A stretch of DNA of 64,000 nt from Sphingomonas sp. BK580 (GTDB lineage: Bacteria; Pseudomonadota; Alphaproteobacteria; Sphingomonadales; Sphingomonadaceae), in the NCBI RefSeq assembly GCF_014194975.1, contig NZ_JACIAY010000008.1:124001-188000 (forward strand). Direction: 5' to 3'. Positions 25,792 to 35,182 of the stretch are shown piece by piece. The stretch's first letter is position 1. The number at the start of each line of letters is the position of its first letter. Below the pieces are notes generated by a model. It was given only the letters and a program-made list of their open reading frames with translations, was not told where the DNA came from and did no database searches. A program made the translations under genes and the position numbers.

Positions 25792-26292
25792 GTGGCAGAC
25801 AGGGTGGACTATCAGGGAAAGGGGCTCGGTCTTGTCGACGACAAGGGCCGGGTCGCGATTCCGAACACCCTCCGCGCGATGCTCGCCAAGAACGCCCCCC
25901 GTGACGACGGCAAGGACGGCGGCACCGTCATCATCGCGCCGCATCCGGAGCATCGCTGCCTGATCGCCTACGACCCCGGCTTCGTGCCGTTCTGGAAATC
26001 GCGGCTGGAGGCGCTCGACGCGGCGCAGTTCGAGCGCACCGGCAAGGTCGACTACAACATCCTCGATCGCGCCGGCGGTGCGGAGCCGCTGCCCTTCGAC
26101 GGCTCGGGCCGCTTCATCATGCCCGCGTTCGAGCGCCGCTACGCGCGGATCGCGGGCGCGGCGGTGTTCCTCGGGGCGTTCAACTGGATCACGATCTGGG
26201 CGCCAACCATCCTGCTCGAGACCCCCGACATCGATCCCTTCCTGAAGGAATATGTCGAGTTCACCTGCGAGGAGAAGGGGATCGCGCTATGA
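25792..26292 (+). CDS. mraZ: Transcriptional regulator / dcw-cluster repressor MraZ
   Basis: The 166 residues contain two SpoVT-AbrB-like halves: [24 protein letters not shown] at the N-terminus and [19 protein letters not shown] near the middle. MraZ binds DNA upstream of the dcw cluster and represses it. GTG 25792 with GAGG five bases upstream is chosen; GTG 25786 and GTG 25768 (after GGAGG) are alternatives. The stop overlaps rsmH by 4 bp. It is the first gene of the division and cell-wall cluster. Confidence 0.92.
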   Translation: MADRVDYQGKGLGLVDDKGRVAIPNTLRAMLAKNAPRDDGKDGGTVIIAPHPEHRCLIAYDPGFVPFWKSRLEALDAAQFERTGKVDYNILDRAGGAEPLPFDGSGRFIMPAFERRYARIAGAAVFLGAFNWITIWAPTILLETPDIDPFLKEYVEFTCEEKGIAL

Positions 26293-27257
26293 TGAGCGGG
26301 ACCGCCCTGTCCGCCGGTCCGTCCGCCGCGCCGCACGTCCCCGTGCTGCTCGCGCCCGTGCTCGCCGCGCTCGCCCCCGCCCCCGGCGAGCGCCATGTCG
26401 ACGCCACCTTCGGCGCCGGCGGCTACACGCGCGCGCTGCTCGCCGCGGGCGCCGAGGTGATCGCGTTCGACCGCGATCCCGACGCGGTCGCCACCGGCCG
26501 CGCGCTGGCGGCTGAGGAGACCCGGCTGACGATGGTCGCCGCCACCTTCTCGGCCCTCGCCGAGGAGCTGGACGCGCGTGGCCTCGCCCCGGTCGACGGC
26601 GTGACGATGGACATCGGCGTCTCGTCGATGCAGCTCGACCAGCCCGAGCGCGGCTTCTCCTTCCAGGGCGACGGCCCGCTGGACATGCGGATGAGCCAGG
26701 AAGGGCCGTCCGCCGCCGATTTCCTCAACACCGCCGACGAGGAGGCGATCGCCGACGTGCTCTACCGCTACGGCGAGGAGTCCAAGTCGCGCCGGATCGC
26801 GCGCGCGGTGGTGGCGGCGCGGCCGCTGACCACGACCGCGCAGTTCGCGACCGTGGTGCGCCGCGCGCTCGGCCACCGCCCGCACGACAAGAAGGATCCC
26901 GCGACGCGCGCCTTCCAGGCGGTGCGGATCCACGTCAACGGCGAGCTCGACGAGCTGGAGCGCGGCCTCGTCGCGGCGGAGCGCGTGCTCAAGCCGGGCG
27001 GACGGCTCGCGGTGGTCAGCTTCCACTCGCTCGAGGACCGCATCGTGAAGCGCTTCCTGCGCGACCGCGCGGGCGCGGCACCGGGCGGCTCGCGCCACCT
27101 GCCGGCGGCGGCGCCGGCGCGCGCGGCGACCTTCGAGATGATCGGGCGCGCGCAGCGCGCCGACGAGACCGAGCTGGCGGCGAACCCGCGCGCCCGTTCG
27201 GCGACACTACGCGCGGCACGGCGGACGGCGGCGGCGGCTTGGGTAAGGGAGGCTTGA
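26289..27257 (+). CDS. rsmH: 16S rRNA (cytosine(1402)-N(4))-methyltransferase RsmH
   Basis: The 322-residue SAM enzyme has [13 protein letters not shown], the SAM motif [39 protein letters not shown] and the C-terminal [13 protein letters not shown]. It methylates C1402 in the ribosomal P-site. It begins ATGATG at 26289, overlapping the mraZ stop; the second ATG (26292) is equally possible. rsmH follows mraZ in nearly all dcw clusters. Confidence 0.96.
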   Translation: MMSGTALSAGPSAAPHVPVLLAPVLAALAPAPGERHVDATFGAGGYTRALLAAGAEVIAFDRDPDAVATGRALAAEETRLTMVAATFSALAEELDARGLAPVDGVTMDIGVSSMQLDQPERGFSFQGDGPLDMRMSQEGPSAADFLNTADEEAIADVLYRYGEESKSRRIARAVVAARPLTTTAQFATVVRRALGHRPHDKKDPATRAFQAVRIHVNGELDELERGLVAAERVLKPGGRLAVVSFHSLEDRIVKRFLRDRAGAAPGGSRHLPAAAPARAATFEMIGRAQRADETELAANPRARSATLRAARRTAAAAWVREA

Positions 27258-27259
27258 GG

Positions 27260-27904
27260 ATGGCGGCGGTGTATCGGTTGAAGGGGCTGGGCTGGCTCAC
27301 CAGCTGCGCGATGGTCGCGATCGGCTTCTACCTCGTCTCCTCGCAGGTGGCCGCCGAGCGCAAGCGCGTGGAGCAGCTCGACCGCAAGATCGTCGGCGCC
27401 GAGCGCGACATCCGCGCGCTCGAGACCGAGTTCGACGTGCGCGCCAACCTCGCCCAGCTCGAGCGCTGGAACGGCGACACGCTGGCGCTGACGGTGCCGA
27501 CCGCCGCGCAGTTCGTCCGCGACGAGGCGGCGCTCGCCTCGCTGTCGCCCAACCAGCCGGTGCCCGCGCCGCTGCCGGGCGCCGCCGCGCCGGTGCAGAC
27601 CGCGCAGCTGATCGTCCCCGCCGCCGCGGCCGCCGTCACCGCCTCTGCCGCTCCCACTCCCGCCGTTCCCGCCGCCGTCCGGACCGCGGCCGCCGCGCCG
27701 GTCACGACGGTGAAGGTCGCGGCGGCCAAGCCGGTCGCCGCTCCCCGCCTGACGCCGGCGGTGGTGGCGGCGGCCGCACCCGCCCCGAACGGCGCTGCCG
27801 CGCGCGCCGCCAAGGTGGCGATGCTCGATCGCGCGCTGCTGAGCGAGACCACCGTCGGCGACCTGCTCAGCCGCGCCCGCACCGAGCGCGGTCGCCTGCG
27901 GTGA
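27260..27904 (+). CDS. ftsL: FtsL-like division protein with low-complexity tail
   Basis: The 214-residue protein has a short cytoplasmic start, one transmembrane helix (about 12-30) and a coiled-coil-like stretch (about 35-75, ERKRVEQLDRKIVGAERDIRALE), followed by FDVRANLAQLERWN. This bitopic architecture and the position between rsmH and ftsI identify it as FtsL, which links FtsB/FtsQ to FtsWI. Residues about 100-190 are an Ala/Pro/Val-rich linker, making it longer than typical FtsL (about 100-120). AAGGGAGG lies upstream of ATG 27260. Confidence 0.78.
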   Translation: MAAVYRLKGLGWLTSCAMVAIGFYLVSSQVAAERKRVEQLDRKIVGAERDIRALETEFDVRANLAQLERWNGDTLALTVPTAAQFVRDEAALASLSPNQPVPAPLPGAAAPVQTAQLIVPAAAAAVTASAAPTPAVPAAVRTAAAAPVTTVKVAAAKPVAAPRLTPAVVAAAAPAPNGAAARAAKVAMLDRALLSETTVGDLLSRARTERGRLR

Positions 27905-29613
27905 CCGCACTCGTCGCCCGTCCGGTCCGCGGCGCGCGCGCGGGCGACCAGCGCCAGCAGCTGCTCGCCACCCAGCACCTGCGGCTGATGGTGCTGATGC
28001 TGCTGTTCGTGGCGGGCGTGCTGGTGGTGATCGGGCGGCTGACGCTGCTCGGCGTCGTCGCCGGCAGCGAGCGCGGCGGCAGCGTCGCGGCGGCGGTGCC
28101 GCGCGGCGATATCGTCGATCGCAACGGCGCCCCGCTGGCGCGCACGATCGACGCCTGGACGATCGGCGTCCATCCCAAGAAGCTGATCGGCGATCCGTCA
28201 GAGATCGCGCGCAAGCTCGCCGAGCTGATGCCCGAGAAGGGCGACCAGTCGTGGTTCTACGCGCAGATCACCAAGCCGGTGAGCTTCACCTACCTCCAGC
28301 GCCGCGCCAGCCCGGCGCTGGTCGAGGCGGTCAACGCGATCGGCGAGCCCGGCATCGTGTTCGAGCGCGAGACGCAGCGGCTCTACCCGCAGAGCACGCT
28401 GGCCGCGCACGCGCTCGGCTTCATCAGCGGCGGACATGGCATGAGCGGGATCGAGCGCGCGCTCGACGAGCGCCTGACCAACCCGGCCACGATCGGCCAG
28501 CCGGTCGCGCTGTCGCTCGACACGCGCGTCCAGGCCGCGTTGGAGAGCGAGCTGGGGCGCGCGATGACCACCTTCTCGGCGCGCGGCGGCGGCGGCATCG
28601 TGCTCGACGTCCACACCGGCGAGGTGCTGGCGATGGTGTCGCTGCCGACCTTCAACCCCAATCGCGTCGGCATGTCGGGGACCGACCAGCTGCGCAACCT
28701 GACGACGCAGAGCGTCTTCGAGCTGGGCTCGACCTTCAAGCCGATCACCATGGCGACCGCGATCGACACCGGCGTGGTCACCTCGATGGAGGCGCGCTTC
28801 GACGCCACCCACCCGCTCCAGGTCGGCCGCTACACGATCCACGACGAGCGCGGCGACCCGAAGCGCTGGCTCAACATGGCGGAGACTCTGATCTACTCGT
28901 CGAACGTCGCCACCGCGCGCGTGGCCGATGAGGTAGGGCAGCAGCGCATGGAGACGATGTTCCGCAAGCTGGGCTTCGACACCCGCCCCGACATCGAGAT
29001 CCGCGAGAAGGGTCGGCCACTCTGGCCGCGATATTGGGCGCGCACGACGACGATGACGACCGCGTTCGGTCACGGTATCGCGGTGACCCCGCTCCATCTC
29101 GCCAACGCCTATGCCGCGCTGGTCAACGGCGGCACCTGGCGGCCAGCGACGCTGCTCAAGCTGCAGCCCGGCCGCGCGCCGGTCGGCCGCCGCGTGATCA
29201 GCGAGGCGACCAGCGCGCGGATGCGGCAGATGCTGCGGCTGGTGGTGATGCGCGGCACCGGGCGCAAGGGCGACGCACCGGGCTATCGCGTCGGCGGCAA
29301 GACCGGGACCGCGGAGGCGGCGGTGGCGGGCGGCTACGACCGGTCTCGCAACGTCGCCACCTTCGTCGCCGCCTTCCCGATGGACGAGCCGCGCTACGTC
29401 GTGCTGGCGATGCTCGACTCGCCGCAGGGCACCAAGGAGACGGGCGGGTGGAAGACCGCGGCGTGGAACGCCGCCCCGGTGGTGGGGCGCACGATCGCGC
29501 GCGTCGGCTCGCTGCTCGGCGTGGTGCCCGACGACCATCGCGACGTCGACGTCTCGGACATCCTGCCGACGTTGTGGCAGGGCGACGACGTGCCCAAGAG
29601 CGGCGGCCAGTGA
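27901..29613 (+). CDS. ftsI: Septal peptidoglycan transpeptidase FtsI (PBP3)
   Basis: This 570-residue class B penicillin-binding protein has an N-terminal transmembrane helix (about 28-50). The dimerisation/pedestal region starts RGDIVDRNGAPLA. The transpeptidase domain has the active-site Ser277 in STFK, SSN at 333-335 and KTG at 467-469. It cross-links septal peptidoglycan in a complex with FtsW and FtsQLB. The start GTG 27901 overlaps the ftsL stop by 4 bp. All catalytic motifs are intact. Confidence 0.97.
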   Translation: MTALVARPVRGARAGDQRQQLLATQHLRLMVLMLLFVAGVLVVIGRLTLLGVVAGSERGGSVAAAVPRGDIVDRNGAPLARTIDAWTIGVHPKKLIGDPSEIARKLAELMPEKGDQSWFYAQITKPVSFTYLQRRASPALVEAVNAIGEPGIVFERETQRLYPQSTLAAHALGFISGGHGMSGIERALDERLTNPATIGQPVALSLDTRVQAALESELGRAMTTFSARGGGGIVLDVHTGEVLAMVSLPTFNPNRVGMSGTDQLRNLTTQSVFELGSTFKPITMATAIDTGVVTSMEARFDATHPLQVGRYTIHDERGDPKRWLNMAETLIYSSNVATARVADEVGQQRMETMFRKLGFDTRPDIEIREKGRPLWPRYWARTTTMTTAFGHGIAVTPLHLANAYAALVNGGTWRPATLLKLQPGRAPVGRRVISEATSARMRQMLRLVVMRGTGRKGDAPGYRVGGKTGTAEAAVAGGYDRSRNVATFVAAFPMDEPRYVVLAMLDSPQGTKETGGWKTAAWNAAPVVGRTIARVGSLLGVVPDDHRDVDVSDILPTLWQGDDVPKSGGQ

Positions 29614-29623
29614 GGCGCGCGCG

Positions 29624-31051
29624 ATGAGGCTCTCCGCGCTCCTCGGCCACGACGCGCCTGTCGCCGCCGACGCGACCGTCACCGGCTTCGCGATCGACCA
29701 CCGCAAGGTCGCGCCGGGCAACGTCTTCGGCGCCTTCGCGGGGCAGCGCGTCAACGGCGAGGACTATGTCGACGCGGCGATCGAGGCCGGCGCGGTCGCG
29801 GTGGTGGCGCGGCCCGGCGCGCACGTCGATGGGGCGATCCACGTCGCCGACGACAACCCGCGTGAGGCCTTCGCCCGCCTCGCCGCGCGCTTCTACGCGC
29901 CCTTTCCGCCCACGGCGGTGGCGGTGACGGGGACGAACGGCAAGACCTCGACCGTCGAGATGACGCGCCAGCTGTGGCGCATGGCGGGCGAGCACGCCGC
30001 CTCGATCGGTACGCTCGGCGTCACCACCGCCGATGAGCGGGTCGTCACCGGACTGACCACGCCCGACGTGGTCACCTTCCTGTCGAACGTCGCCGGGCTG
30101 GCTCGCGAGGGCGTCACCCACCTCGCCTTCGAGGCGTCGAGCCACGGGCTGAGCCAGTATCGCACCGAGGGCCTGCCGGTGCGCGCCGCCGCCTTCACCA
30201 ATCTCGGCCGCGACCACCTCGACTATCACGGCGACATGGCGGCCTATTTCACCGCCAAGCTGCGGCTGTTCGCGCAGGTGCTGAGCGACGACGGCAGCGC
30301 CGTGGTCTGGGCCGACGACCCTCAGTCCGAGCGCGTCATCGACATCGCGCGCGAGCGCGGCAACCGCGTCGTCACCGTCGGGGAGCACGGCGACAACCTG
30401 CGGCTGATCGAGCGCGTGCCCACCCTGCTCGGGCAGGGGCTGGTGATCCGCGCCGGGGGCGTCGATCACCGTGTCCAGCTCCCGCTGATCGGCGGCTATC
30501 AGGCGGCCAACGCGCTGATCGCGGCGGGGCTGGTGATCGCCACCGGCGGCGACGTGGCGGCCACGCTCGCGGGCCTGGCGCGGCTCCAGCCGGTGCGCGG
30601 TCGACTCGAGCGCGCCGCGATCACCGCGAGCGGGGCGCCGGTCTATGTCGACTATGCGCATACGCCCGACGCGATCGAGGCGGCCTGCGCGGCGCTGCGC
30701 CCGCACGTCGCGGGGCGGCTGATCCTGGTGGTGGGCGCGGGCGGCGACCGCGACCGCGGCAAGCGCGAGCCGATGGGCCAGGTGGCGGCGGCGGCGGCGG
30801 ACGTGGTGATCGTCACCGACGACAACCCGCGCTCGGAGGATCCCGCGGCGATCCGCGCCGAGCTGCTCCAGGGCGCGCCCGGCGCGCGCGAGATCGGCGA
30901 CCGCCGCGCCGCGATCGCCGCCGCGCTGCGCGAGGCGGCGGCGGGCGATATCGTGCTGATCGCGGGCAAGGGCCACGAGCAGGGCCAGATCGTCGGCGAC
31001 CTGGTGCTGCCGTTCGACGACGTCGCGGTCGCGCGCGAGATGGCGGCGTGA
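29624..31051 (+). CDS. murE: UDP-MurNAc-L-Ala-D-Glu:meso-DAP ligase MurE
   Basis: This 475-residue Mur ligase has the P-loop GTNGKTST (about 102-109), GRDHLDYHG, the ribose/phosphate region VDYAHTPDAIEAA and DDNPRSEDP. The DNPR motif is the signature for meso-diaminopimelate specificity, in agreement with dapB downstream in the window. The enzyme adds the third stem residue in the cytoplasm. It follows ftsI by 10 bp. A 280-bp gap after the stop holds a half palindromic element and a multi-hairpin structure. Confidence 0.97.
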   Translation: MRLSALLGHDAPVAADATVTGFAIDHRKVAPGNVFGAFAGQRVNGEDYVDAAIEAGAVAVVARPGAHVDGAIHVADDNPREAFARLAARFYAPFPPTAVAVTGTNGKTSTVEMTRQLWRMAGEHAASIGTLGVTTADERVVTGLTTPDVVTFLSNVAGLAREGVTHLAFEASSHGLSQYRTEGLPVRAAAFTNLGRDHLDYHGDMAAYFTAKLRLFAQVLSDDGSAVVWADDPQSERVIDIARERGNRVVTVGEHGDNLRLIERVPTLLGQGLVIRAGGVDHRVQLPLIGGYQAANALIAAGLVIATGGDVAATLAGLARLQPVRGRLERAAITASGAPVYVDYAHTPDAIEAACAALRPHVAGRLILVVGAGGDRDRGKREPMGQVAAAAADVVIVTDDNPRSEDPAAIRAELLQGAPGAREIGDRRAAIAAALREAAAGDIVLIAGKGHEQGQIVGDLVLPFDDVAVAREMAA

Positions 31052-31068
31052 GCGCGGTGGCGGACAAA

Positions 31069-31122
31069 ATTTTCCCCGAAAAGGGGAGGGGGACCATGCC
31101 GCAGGCATGGTGCAGGGGAGGC
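31069..31122. repeat. Half copy of the 135-bp palindromic element (murE-murF gap)
   Basis: TTTTCCCCGAAAAGGGGAGGGGGACC, then ATGCC GCA GGCAT and GGTGCAGGGGAGG, reproduces the left arm of the elements at 33911, 39857, 57406 and 58575. The inner hairpin is followed by the beginning of GGTGG, but the right arm is missing. It is the first of three copies inside the dcw cluster and, unlike the next two, is intergenic. Confidence 0.65.
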
Positions 31123-31247
31123 GCCGCGCGCGCCGCCGCTCGTGTCGGTAGCGCATCTGCCGCGCTTCCTGACTCTCACCCGCGTCACCCGCTCGAAGCG
31201 CCCCGTATGCCGCTCGTCCCCTCCGCCACGCCCTCGGCGCGGTCCCC

Positions 31248-31311
31248 AGCGGAAGGTCGGATCGTCTGCCGGACGATCCTCGGCCATGCGGGGCATGGCC
31301 GACCTTCCGCT
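31248..31311. other. Three-way-junction palindrome upstream of murF
   Basis: A perfect 13-bp outer stem (31248-31260 AGCGGAAGGTCGG with 31299-31311) encloses two smaller perfect hairpins. The first is ATCGTC TGCCG GACGAT at 31261-31277, and the second is CCATGC GGG GCATGG at 31284-31298. The structure ends 20 bp before the murF ATG, close enough to affect access to its ribosome-binding site (GGGGAGGA at 31320-31327). It may be an RNA regulatory fold or a distinct mobile palindrome; no second copy is visible in the window. Confidence 0.6.
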
Positions 31312-31331
31312 CCGTACCGGGGAGGATCCCG

Positions 31332-32702
31332 ATGAGTCTCTGGACCTCGTCCGACATCGCCGCCGCGACGGGCGGCACCGCCACCGCCGGCTTCGCCGCC
31401 GACGGGGTCGCCTTCGACTCGCGCGAGGTGGGCGAGGGTGACCTGTTCGTCGCGCTCGCGGGCGAGCAGAGCGACGGTCACCGTTTCCTCGACCAGGCGT
31501 TCGCACAGGGGGCCGCCGGCGCGATCGTCTCGAGCGAGACCGCGCATCCGGCCGTGCGCGTCCCGGACACCTTCGCCGCGCTCGAGGCGCTCGCCCGTGC
31601 CGCGCGCGCCCGGGTGAAGGGCAGGGTGATCGGCGTCACCGGCTCGGTCGGCAAGACCTCGACCAAGGAGGCGCTGTTCGCCGCGCTCGACCGCTCGCCC
31701 AGTCGGCGCGCGCATCGCTCGGTGAAGAGCTACAACAATCACACCGGCGTCCCGCTCAGCCTCGCGCGCATGCCCGCCGCCAGTGACTATGCGGTGCTGG
31801 AGATGGGGATGAACCACCCCGGCGAGCTGGCGCATCTCACCACGCTCGTCCGCCCACACGTCGCCATCGTCACCGCGATCGCGCCGGCGCATACCGAGTT
31901 CTTCCCCGACGAGAGCGCGATCGCCGACGCCAAGGGCGAGATCTTCCGCGGGTTGGAGCCCGGCGGCATCGCGATCGTCCCCTTTGACAGCCCGCACCGC
32001 GACCGGCTGATCGCGGCGGCGCACCCGTATGCGGGCAAGATCGTCACCTTCGGGCTGGACAAGCGCGCCGACGTCCACGCCGCCGAGGTGATGCCCTCGC
32101 CGCGCGGCGGCACCTTCGTCGGCGCCAAGGTCGGCGCGCGCGAGCTGAGCATGACGATCGCGCAGCCGGGCCAGCATTGGGTGTCGAACGCGATGGCGGT
32201 GCTCGCCGCGGTCGACGCGGTCGGCGCCGATCTCGCGCTCGCCGGCCTCGCGCTGGGCGAGCTCGGTGGGCTGGCGGGGCGCGGCGCGCGGCGCGACGTC
32301 GCGGTCGGCGACGGTCGCGCGCTGCTGATCGACGAGAGCTACAACGCCAACCCGGCCTCGATGCGCGCGACGCTGGCTGTGCTGGCGCAGGAGCCCGGCC
32401 GGCACGTCGCGGTGCTGGGCGAGATGCGCGAGCTCGGCGCGGGCTCGGCCGCGTACCACGAGGCGCTCGCCCCCGCGGTGATCGCGGCGCGCGTCGAAAC
32501 GGCCGTGCTGGTCGGCGAGGCGATGGCGCCGCTCGCGCAGGCGCTTGAGGGGCAGGTCGATTTCGTCCATGTGCGCGATGCCGCCGCGGCGCTGGACCAG
32601 GTCCGCGCCCTGCTCCGTCCGGGAGACGCGGTGCTCGTCAAGGGATCGAACGGGGTCGGGCTGTCGCGGCTGGTCGCCGCGCTCGCCGACAAGGTGGGTT
32701 GA
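31332..32702 (+). CDS. murF: UDP-MurNAc-tripeptide:D-alanyl-D-alanine ligase MurF
   Basis: This 456-residue Mur ligase has the P-loop VTGSVGKTSTKEA (about 103-115), SYNNHTGVPLSLA, EMGMNHPGEL, DESYNANPASMRA and a C-terminal VLVKGSNGVGLSRLV. It adds D-Ala-D-Ala (made by Ddl, encoded downstream) to give UDP-MurNAc-pentapeptide. A strong GGGGAGGA lies before ATG 31332. The stop abuts mraY directly. Confidence 0.97.
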   Translation: MSLWTSSDIAAATGGTATAGFAADGVAFDSREVGEGDLFVALAGEQSDGHRFLDQAFAQGAAGAIVSSETAHPAVRVPDTFAALEALARAARARVKGRVIGVTGSVGKTSTKEALFAALDRSPSRRAHRSVKSYNNHTGVPLSLARMPAASDYAVLEMGMNHPGELAHLTTLVRPHVAIVTAIAPAHTEFFPDESAIADAKGEIFRGLEPGGIAIVPFDSPHRDRLIAAAHPYAGKIVTFGLDKRADVHAAEVMPSPRGGTFVGAKVGARELSMTIAQPGQHWVSNAMAVLAAVDAVGADLALAGLALGELGGLAGRGARRDVAVGDGRALLIDESYNANPASMRATLAVLAQEPGRHVAVLGEMRELGAGSAAYHEALAPAVIAARVETAVLVGEAMAPLAQALEGQVDFVHVRDAAAALDQVRALLRPGDAVLVKGSNGVGLSRLVAALADKVG

Positions 32703-33773
32703 GTGCTGTACTGGATCGCGGAGCATCTGGGTTTTCCCGGCGGGCTCAACCTCATCCGTTACCTCTCCTTCCGCGCCGGCGCGGCGGTGGCGACCGCTCT
32801 GTTCATCGGCCTGATCATCGGCCCGCGCTTCATCGGCTGGCTGCGCGTGCGCCAGGGCAAGGGCCAGCCGATCCGCGCCGACGGGCCGCAGACGCACCTC
32901 GCCAAGCGCGGCACGCCGACGATGGGCGGGCTGATGATCCTCACCGCGCTGACGCTGTCGATCCTGCTGTGGATGAACCTCGCCAACCCGTTCGTCTGGG
33001 CGTGCCTGTGCGTCACGCTCGGCTTCGGCGCGATCGGTTTCCTCGACGACTATGACAAGGTGCGCAAGGCGAGCACCGCGGGCGTGTCGGGGCGGACACG
33101 GTTGCTGCTCGAGTTCCTGATCGCGGGGATCGCCGCCTGGATCATCATGCAGGAGAACGGGTCGGCGCTCTATCTGCCGTTCACCAACCGCTATTTCATC
33201 GACCTCGGCTATGCCTATCCGCTGTTCGCCGCCTTCACGATCGTGGCCTTCGGCAATTCGGTGAACCTCACCGACGGGCTCGACGGGCTCGCCACCATGC
33301 CGGTGATCATCGCCGCGGTGGCGTTCATGATCATCGCCTATCTCGTCGGCAACGTGAAGTTCGCCGACTATCTCGGCATCCCGCACGTGCCGCGCGCGGG
33401 CGACATGGCGATCTTCTGCGGCGCGATGGTCGGTGCGGGGCTCGCTTTCCTGTGGTACAATGCCCCGCCCGCGGCGGTGTTCATGGGCGACACCGGCAGC
33501 CTCGCGCTCGGCGGCGCGCTGGGGACGATCGCGGTGGTGGCGCACCACGAGATCGTGCTCGGCATCATCGGCGGGCTGTTCGTGGTGGAGGCGCTGAGCG
33601 TCATCGTCCAGGTGTTCTGGTACAAGCGCACCGGCAAGCGCATCTTCCGCATGGCGCCGATTCACCACCATTTCGAGCAACTCGGCTGGAGCGAGCCGAC
33701 CGTGGTGATCCGCTTCTGGATCATCGCGCTGGTGCTGGCGCTCGCCGGCCTGTCGACGTTGAAGCTGCGGTGA
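32703..33773 (+). CDS. mraY: Phospho-MurNAc-pentapeptide transferase MraY
   Basis: This 356-residue polytopic inner-membrane enzyme has about ten helices. Signature motifs are [16 protein letters not shown] (catalytic Asp pair), [13 protein letters not shown] (third catalytic Asp) and [15 protein letters not shown]. It transfers phospho-MurNAc-pentapeptide to undecaprenyl phosphate, forming lipid I. It starts at GTG 32703 with no gap after murF. The stop overlaps murD by 4 bp. Confidence 0.98.
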   Translation: MLYWIAEHLGFPGGLNLIRYLSFRAGAAVATALFIGLIIGPRFIGWLRVRQGKGQPIRADGPQTHLAKRGTPTMGGLMILTALTLSILLWMNLANPFVWACLCVTLGFGAIGFLDDYDKVRKASTAGVSGRTRLLLEFLIAGIAAWIIMQENGSALYLPFTNRYFIDLGYAYPLFAAFTIVAFGNSVNLTDGLDGLATMPVIIAAVAFMIIAYLVGNVKFADYLGIPHVPRAGDMAIFCGAMVGAGLAFLWYNAPPAAVFMGDTGSLALGGALGTIAVVAHHEIVLGIIGGLFVVEALSVIVQVFWYKRTGKRIFRMAPIHHHFEQLGWSEPTVVIRFWIIALVLALAGLSTLKLR

Positions 33774-35182
33774 TCACCTCCGGCGCCTGGGCGGGGAGAC
33801 ATTATGCGGTGCTCGGGCTGGCACGCTCGGGCGCCGCGACCGTGCGCGCGCTGCTCGCCGCCGGCGCGCGCGTGACGGCGTGGGACTCGGACGAGGCGAA
33901 GCGCCACTCACTCCTTCCCGGCACGGGGAAGGGGACCGCCGGCGAAGCCGGTGGTGGCGGGGGCTCGCCGCGCAGCGCAGCGCTCGCGGAGGGTCCCCTC
34001 CACCACCAGCCTTCGGCTGGCGGTCCCCCTCCCCCTGCCGGGGAGGAACTGCGGATCGCCGACCTGGCCACCCTCGATCTCACCGACTTCGACGCTGTCG
34101 TCGTCTCCCCGGGCGTGCCGCTCAACACGCACCCGCTCGCCGCGGCGGCGCGCGCGTCGGGCGTGCCGATCGTCGGCGACATCGAGCTGTTCGCGCAGGC
34201 GCGCGCCGGGCTGCCCCCGCACAAGGTCGTCGGCATTACCGGCACCAACGGCAAGTCGACCACCACCGCGCTGGTCCACCATCTGCTCGACGCCGCCGGC
34301 GTGCCCGCGCGCATGGGCGGCAACATCGGCCTGCCGATCCTCGCGCAGGCGCCGCTGCCCGCGGGCGGCGTCTACGTGCTCGAGCTGTCGAGCTACCAGA
34401 TCGACCTGACGCAGACGCTCGACTGCGAGGTCGCGGTGCTGCTCAACGTCACCCCCGACCATCTCGACCGCTACGCGGGATTCGAGGACTATGCCGCCAG
34501 CAAGGCGCGGCTGTTCGCGATGCAGTCGCCGCACCACCGCGCCGTGATCGGCATCGGCGACGCTCCCTCGGCCGCGATCGCGCAGGGCTTCGCGCACCGC
34601 GGCGAGACGATCACCACGATCGCGCCGGGCACGCCGCTCGACCAGTCGCGCTGGCCATCGCTGCAGGGGCCCCACAACGCGCAGAACGCGCTCGCCGCGA
34701 TCGCGGTGGCGGCGGCGCTCGGCCTGGAGCGCGCCGCGATCGAGGCCGGGCTGGAGACCTTCAACGGCCTGCCGCACCGGATGGAGCGGGTGGCGACGCT
34801 GGGCGGGGTCACCTGGATCGACGACAGCAAGGCGACCAATCCCGAGAGCGTCGCCCCCGCGCTCGCCGCCTTCCCGCGCGTTCACTGGATCCTCGGCGGG
34901 CGCGCCAAGGGCGACGACCTCGACGCCTGCGCCCCGCATCTCGGCAACGTGGTGCGCGCCTATACGATCGGCGAGGCCGGCCCGCGCTTCGCCGCGCTGC
35001 TGCGCGACCGCGTCCCCGTCGCCGAGGCGGAGACGCTGGAGCGCGCGGTGCGGATCGCCGCGGCCGAGGCGCGGCGCGGCGAAGTGGTGCTGCTGTCGCC
35101 CGCCGCCGCCTCGTTCGACCAGTTCCGCGACTACGAGCATCGCGGTACCGTGTTCCGCGCGGCAGTGGAGGCGCTGGCATGA
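33770..35182 (+). CDS. murD: UDP-MurNAc-L-Ala:D-Glu ligase MurD with repeat-encoded insertion
   Basis: This 470-residue Mur ligase has [10 protein letters not shown] at the N-terminus, VVSPGVPL, the P-loop [30 protein letters not shown] and a C-terminal [12 protein letters not shown]. All catalytic motifs are intact. Residues 48-93 are encoded by a 137-bp palindromic repeat (33911-34047) that stays open in this frame. It yields a Gly/Pro/Ala/Ser-rich insert in domain I between [10 protein letters not shown] and the strand leading to [17 protein letters not shown]. Without it the length would be about 424, within the usual range. The start is GTG 33770, overlapping the mraY stop. Confidence 0.95.
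   Translation: MITSGAWAGRHYAVLGLARSGAATVRALLAAGARVTAWDSDEAKRHSLLPGTGKGTAGEAGGGGGSPRSAALAEGPLHHQPSAGGPPPPAGEELRIADLATLDLTDFDAVVVSPGVPLNTHPLAAAARASGVPIVGDIELFAQARAGLPPHKVVGITGTNGKSTTTALVHHLLDAAGVPARMGGNIGLPILAQAPLPAGGVYVLELSSYQIDLTQTLDCEVAVLLNVTPDHLDRYAGFEDYAASKARLFAMQSPHHRAVIGIGDAPSAAIAQGFAHRGETITTIAPGTPLDQSRWPSLQGPHNAQNALAAIAVAAALGLERAAIEAGLETFNGLPHRMERVATLGGVTWIDDSKATNPESVAPALAAFPRVHWILGGRAKGDDLDACAPHLGNVVRAYTIGEAGPRFAALLRDRVPVAEAETLERAVRIAAAEARRGEVVLLSPAAASFDQFRDYEHRGTVFRAAVEALA
33911..34047. repeat. 135-bp palindromic element, copy A, inside murD coding sequence
   Basis: The left arm TCCTTCCCGGCACGGGGAAG, then GGGACCGCCGGC GAA GCCGGTGGTGG, is mirrored by the right arm CCACCACCAGCC TTC GGCTGGCGGTCCCCC...GCCGGGGAGGA. 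The central 45 bp are not paired. In murD the element is read without a stop. Copies B (39857-39997), C (57406-57540) and D (58575-58709) share the outer ATCCTCCCCGG tips, the GGGGACCGCC block and the GGTGGTGGAGGGG inner boundary. Confidence 0.85.

Noticed and set aside
29198-31384. 728-residue minus-strand open frame across ftsI and murE
   Set aside because: Antisense of conserved cell-wall genes; the long frame results from GC codon bias.
31185-33680. 831-residue minus-strand open frame across murF and mraY
   Set aside because: It is a shadow of two certain genes, with His/Asp/Arg-rich composition and no recognisable domain.
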